From: Syngnathus acus
Taxonomy: Eukaryota; Chordata; Actinopteri; Syngnathiformes; Syngnathidae
NCBI RefSeq assembly: GCF_901709675.1
Contig: NC_051089.1
Span: 3,326,476 to 3,390,475, forward strand
Direction: 5' to 3'
Length of the DNA: 64,000 nt
The notes under the pieces: generated by a model
The model's input: the letters and a program-made list of their open reading frames with translations, nothing else
What the model was told of the DNA's origin: nothing
The model's database searches: none
Position numbers and translations under genes: made by a program
Shown: piece after piece, positions 60,346 to 64,000 of the stretch
Numbering within the stretch: the first letter of the stretch is position 1
Layout: each line of letters begins with the position of its first letter

Positions 60346-63300
60346 AGCTCCCTGATTTTTCTGCAAAATTCATCATGGGGAGCACGTTGCAAAAAAACAT
60401 TTTTACTCTTCGGAATCCTGTCTCGTAAAAATCAATTAAGACCGAGTATTTTTAGTAAATGGTTCGCCAGAGAGACCCGCAGCCGGCGGCCTTCAAGCAG
60501 TCGTCCCGCCTCAGCCGCCGACTCTTAATTAGACGAGGTTAACGAAAAGACCGCGACTCTTGCCGCCGCCTTGTCACAGCAGCTGGAAGGATGTTTTCCG
60601 AACAGCCGCCTCCTTCCGTGATTAATGCTCGCGTGTCAAGGGCCGTTTTTTCTTCCTTTTCTGCTTTTTTTTGTCAGGCCTGACATGTCTGCAAAGTTCA
60701 GGTACGTTCCCGGGCAAAGTGGCACTTCCCATTCAAATGAGCACATTAGACTTGCAAATGCAGTTTGAGTGGTTTAGAAGTTCAGGTCGGATGTCTTATT
60801 AAGAGGAGTTTAAAAATATCCAAGCGGGATGGGGCCCAAGTAAAAAGGTGGACGCAGTGAAATAAAACAGAGGCTAAATAGACGGGATGTCAAGTCCAAT
60901 CGTCTTCCATGAAAACCTTAAGAGCTTTTTTCCCCAAAATGGACTCTGTCATGTGGTCACAATTCATTCCAACAACAGAGTGGGCAACCGGGGGGGGGGG
61001 GCTATTTGACTGTTGATCATGCCGGTATTTTTTTTTTTGCCTCTCCTCTTTCTTTCGCTCTCCCTCGACATGCCAAATATTTCTCGCTGTTGAGGATTTT
61101 CATTTGCATGCTAATGAAGGTGAAGGGCGGAAGCCACTAATTATACTCCAGTAAAGGCCTGCCTAATGGTCCACTAAAGACGTAGCATGGCTGAGCCCAT
61201 AATTCCATTATGCAAATGCTCAGTCAGAAGTATGAGGAAAAAAATAAATTAAAAAAAAGCCACAGTCACCGCTGACGCTGTCACACTTGTTAGACTTGGA
61301 AAACATCCCGCTCAGTGGTAAACATTTTATATTAGCCTACAAGGGTTTATTTTGCTCTGGTTGGAAAAAGATTAACAAAGATGATACTATTTTTTGACGT
61401 TTTGCACTGGAATGGGAAAAAAAAAATAATAATAGTGGTGGGTGGATCTGTTTAAATATTGATGCCAACACTATTATTGACATTGTAATTAGATTGCTTG
61501 GTTGCCGCCTATGTTCTGTTTCAAATAGATTATTTTGGGACTGTGCTTTTGCAAAACATTATTGTAAAAATTTTATTATTTATTTATTTAATTTTTTTTC
61601 TTATCTATCAATTCAGGCGTATTCAGGTACATATTTCTTTTGTACCATTTTTACCTCTCGTTTTTAAATAAAATAAATTATGACTGATTCGATGCCAATG
61701 CTCAGCATTGATGGCTTTATTTTTTTTCATTTTTCTAATTATGAATGCATGATTTTAATCCAAATCCTGACTGAATGTTCCAAAACATTTGCTCTCAATC
61801 TCTTACTAAGTTTGTGCAGGGCCCATCTCTCATGACTTTTTAATCAATGAATATGAATAAATCATCAAATTGTTAATTTGAAATTGCTTGTATAGCTTTT
61901 GGGATCAATTTAGCCACCAGGGCTTGACTCTGATCCATTCCTCAAAGCACGCAGCACTGAACAATGAAGATGACATTCCTAATGGATTCCTTCATAATAA
62001 ATCAATCCATTCCGGTGACTGCATAAAAGACGAGTTCTTCGCGGAAACGTTTTGGTGAGTGGATGTCTTCTTAGAGATGCAATGATTTCTGATTTAATGA
62101 CCTCCGGTAACTTTTTGCTCTACTGCACACCATTTTATGTGGCTCCATTCGTCATCAATCGACGATTTAAGGAAGGCGGGCTATATAATCTCTAGAAAGT
62201 CCCGCCAAAAAGAAAATCATTTTTGCTTTTATTTTTCAGCCAACCCGTACGTTATGCACGAACAAAACTTGACTGACTCCAATGAAGCGTTGGAGTCATT
62301 TGAGTGTGTCGCAATACATTAGGAAACCTCCTCCCAGGTTGACTCGGGGCAATTTTGTGACCGGATTATTTCATTTTGTGGTTTGCTTGAATTTCATTCT
62401 ACAAGTTAAGATGACTAACTGGCCAGAGGAGCGATCCCATTAATCATGACAGGAACGTATACAGAGGATTTTTTTTCAAACAGTTTAATTCTGTTATCAT
62501 GAAAAACTGACTCGAGGAGCATTTGCAATAAATGCATTCAAAATAAACCCAGAAAGCTAATGTAAGAAATAAAGTGACAAAGATGAAAACAAAACAAAAC
62601 AAAAAATGTTTGCATACAATCTTTCAAACGCATGCACAATTGGCTGGAGGCAGGATGACATTAATTATAGGACGAGCCATGTACGTGCTTGGGACCAAAG
62701 ATGCTGTGGACTTTTTGGATTATTTTGTTCATTGGTATTCTGCACAGTGGTGCTTATCATTAGAGCGGAACAATAACGTATATCGTAAAAAAAGAAGATA
62801 CTCATAGCAACAAGAGGGATTGCGTAATGATGACGCAGACAGTACATGCGACTAACTAAGCATGAAGTTTTGTATTTCTATTGTGCAAGGTAGCAGTTAT
62901 CGCCAAGAACTGCAAAGAGGAACAATTTGATTAATTAAAGAACAAATCATGCGCTTAAGTGCTCCACTAAGCGGTCAGTCGACATCTGGCTGTTTTTTGT
63001 TGTTGTTAATTTTCTATTGTGCTGCTTTTTATGAATATCTGGACAGAGGAGCCATTATTTTAATCAGGACATGTAGAGAGTCTTTGAGGATCATTATTTT
63101 TTGATTGTGTTGATTTCTATTGTGCAATCATGAATAACTGGCTAGATTAATTACAGGATAAAATGCACACGCGCATGTGGTTGTCGGTCTCCCAAGCAGA
63201 CGGTGGACTTTTTTTCTTGATTATTTCTAAGGCTACTTTAACACGGCTACTTTTTTTTCCCCTCGTTATTCTTATTTAAAAACAACAGTATGGGTGGGAT

Positions 63301-64000
63301 TGGTATGGACAAATGGCCGAATATGCCAAAAAAAGCCACGTCTGGCCACGCTCGGTTTAACAAGGACTCACATAGAGCGGAAAAAAAAAAACAAAAAAAA
63401 CACACGTGTTGCAATTACAGTCAGAATCAACAAGGGAGAGGAAGTCAAAAGTCTGAGGCCCGCCACATCTGCTTTGAAAGACAAAACAATAAAAATTTCT
63501 TTGCAGTCCATCTGGCCAATTAGACGACAACTCCTTGGTGGCTTCCACCTTCATTACTTCCCATGAATGGAATCATTTAAGCGTTAAAGGAGCTCCGAAT
63601 GATCATAAAAGGCAAAAGAACACGAGAAGTTGCAGACTTTGCCGCTCAAATCTTCCACTTTGCCGTGGGAATGGGTTATGAATAAATAAGGTAAACACGG
63701 TGTCAAACATCGTCCCTCCGGGGTGCCTGACAAAGCAGCCTCTTGATGGAAATAAATGATCCCGATTCCACTGGCTTGAAATGTGCGGAAAACGAAGAGG
63801 CCTGCAGCAAGAAAGTCATTTTGTTATCCTACTCACGTAATAAGACTCCTCGGGAATGCTCACGTCAACATGTCACCTCCAATGTTACCCGCTGTTATTA
63901 TTAACACGCTAGCTAGTTCTCGTAGCTGTGACGCTATACGAATCTGATTAATCGGAAGTGTAATCGATCACACAATTTGTGAGTTTTTTAAAAAACGGTT
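60346..64000. other. Non-coding stretch, no gene seen
   Basis: Unique sequence with a G run (60990-61001), T runs (61028-61038, 63252-63258) and A-rich patches (61422-61432, 63380-63401). The segment at 61090-61225 is listed as a regulatory candidate. Frames at 62137-62807 and 63290-63566 are unrecognised. Confidence 0.5.
61090..61225. promoter_or_regulatory. Candidate enhancer with two inverted octamer motifs
   Basis: ATTTGCAT (61102-61109) followed by GCTAAT, and the inverted ATGCAAAT (61210-61217), are perfect POU octamers 100 bases apart. Between them are CTAATTATACTCC and CCTAATGG. No repeat explains the segment. Binding by POU and homeodomain factors is inferred from motif alone. Confidence 0.3.

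Overview
This window is vertebrate genomic DNA, most likely from a percomorph-type teleost fish. It is rich in long dinucleotide and tetranucleotide arrays, carries hAT and Tc1/mariner remnants of kinds common in fish, and holds one split gene with vertebrate splice signals. No bacterial, viral or organellar gene organisation is present. The species cannot be named from sequence alone.

The only protein-coding exon I can identify confidently is the first coding exon of a type II cadherin on the minus strand (1830-2057). Its 76 residues give an N-terminus, signal peptide, short propeptide, RAKR furin site and the GWVWNQ mature start that match cadherin-8 (cdh8) better than any other family member. 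It is flanked by a good 5' splice site (GTGAGT, 1829-1824) and a polypyrimidine tract plus AG (2248-2247). That makes 2058-2246 5' UTR, with a six-codon upstream ORF in a strong initiation context. Positions 1-1829 are therefore intron. A GC-rich, CpG-rich block around 5.2-5.8 kb is a plausible first exon or promoter, but this is inference.

From about 5.8 kb to 64 kb I see no convincing exon. In mammals CDH8 and CDH11 lie on the same chromosome arm separated by a very large gene desert, and this window looks like the 5' flank of cdh8 in a smaller version of that landscape. It contains transposon debris: a Tc1-like transposase fragment at 17.7-18.3 kb; a hAT element with 8-bp target duplication and a BED zinc-finger remnant at 22.8-23.7 kb; a second short hAT-like element at 25.1-25.4 kb; and a family of palindromic MITEs. 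It also contains an unclassified dispersed repeat, several two- to four-copy tandem duplications, and three large low-complexity blocks: a TAGG-like tract at 33.1-34.0 kb, a GGAA array with higher-order structure at 35.66-36.62 kb, and a compound TG/GA/GAAT/GGAT array at 44.2-45.0 kb.

A few AT-rich, homeodomain/POU-motif-dense stretches (8.0, 32.1, 39.45, 59.7 and 61.1 kb) are listed as candidate cis-regulatory elements. Their conservation could not be tested here. No tRNA, rRNA, CRISPR array or complete mobile-element gene was found.
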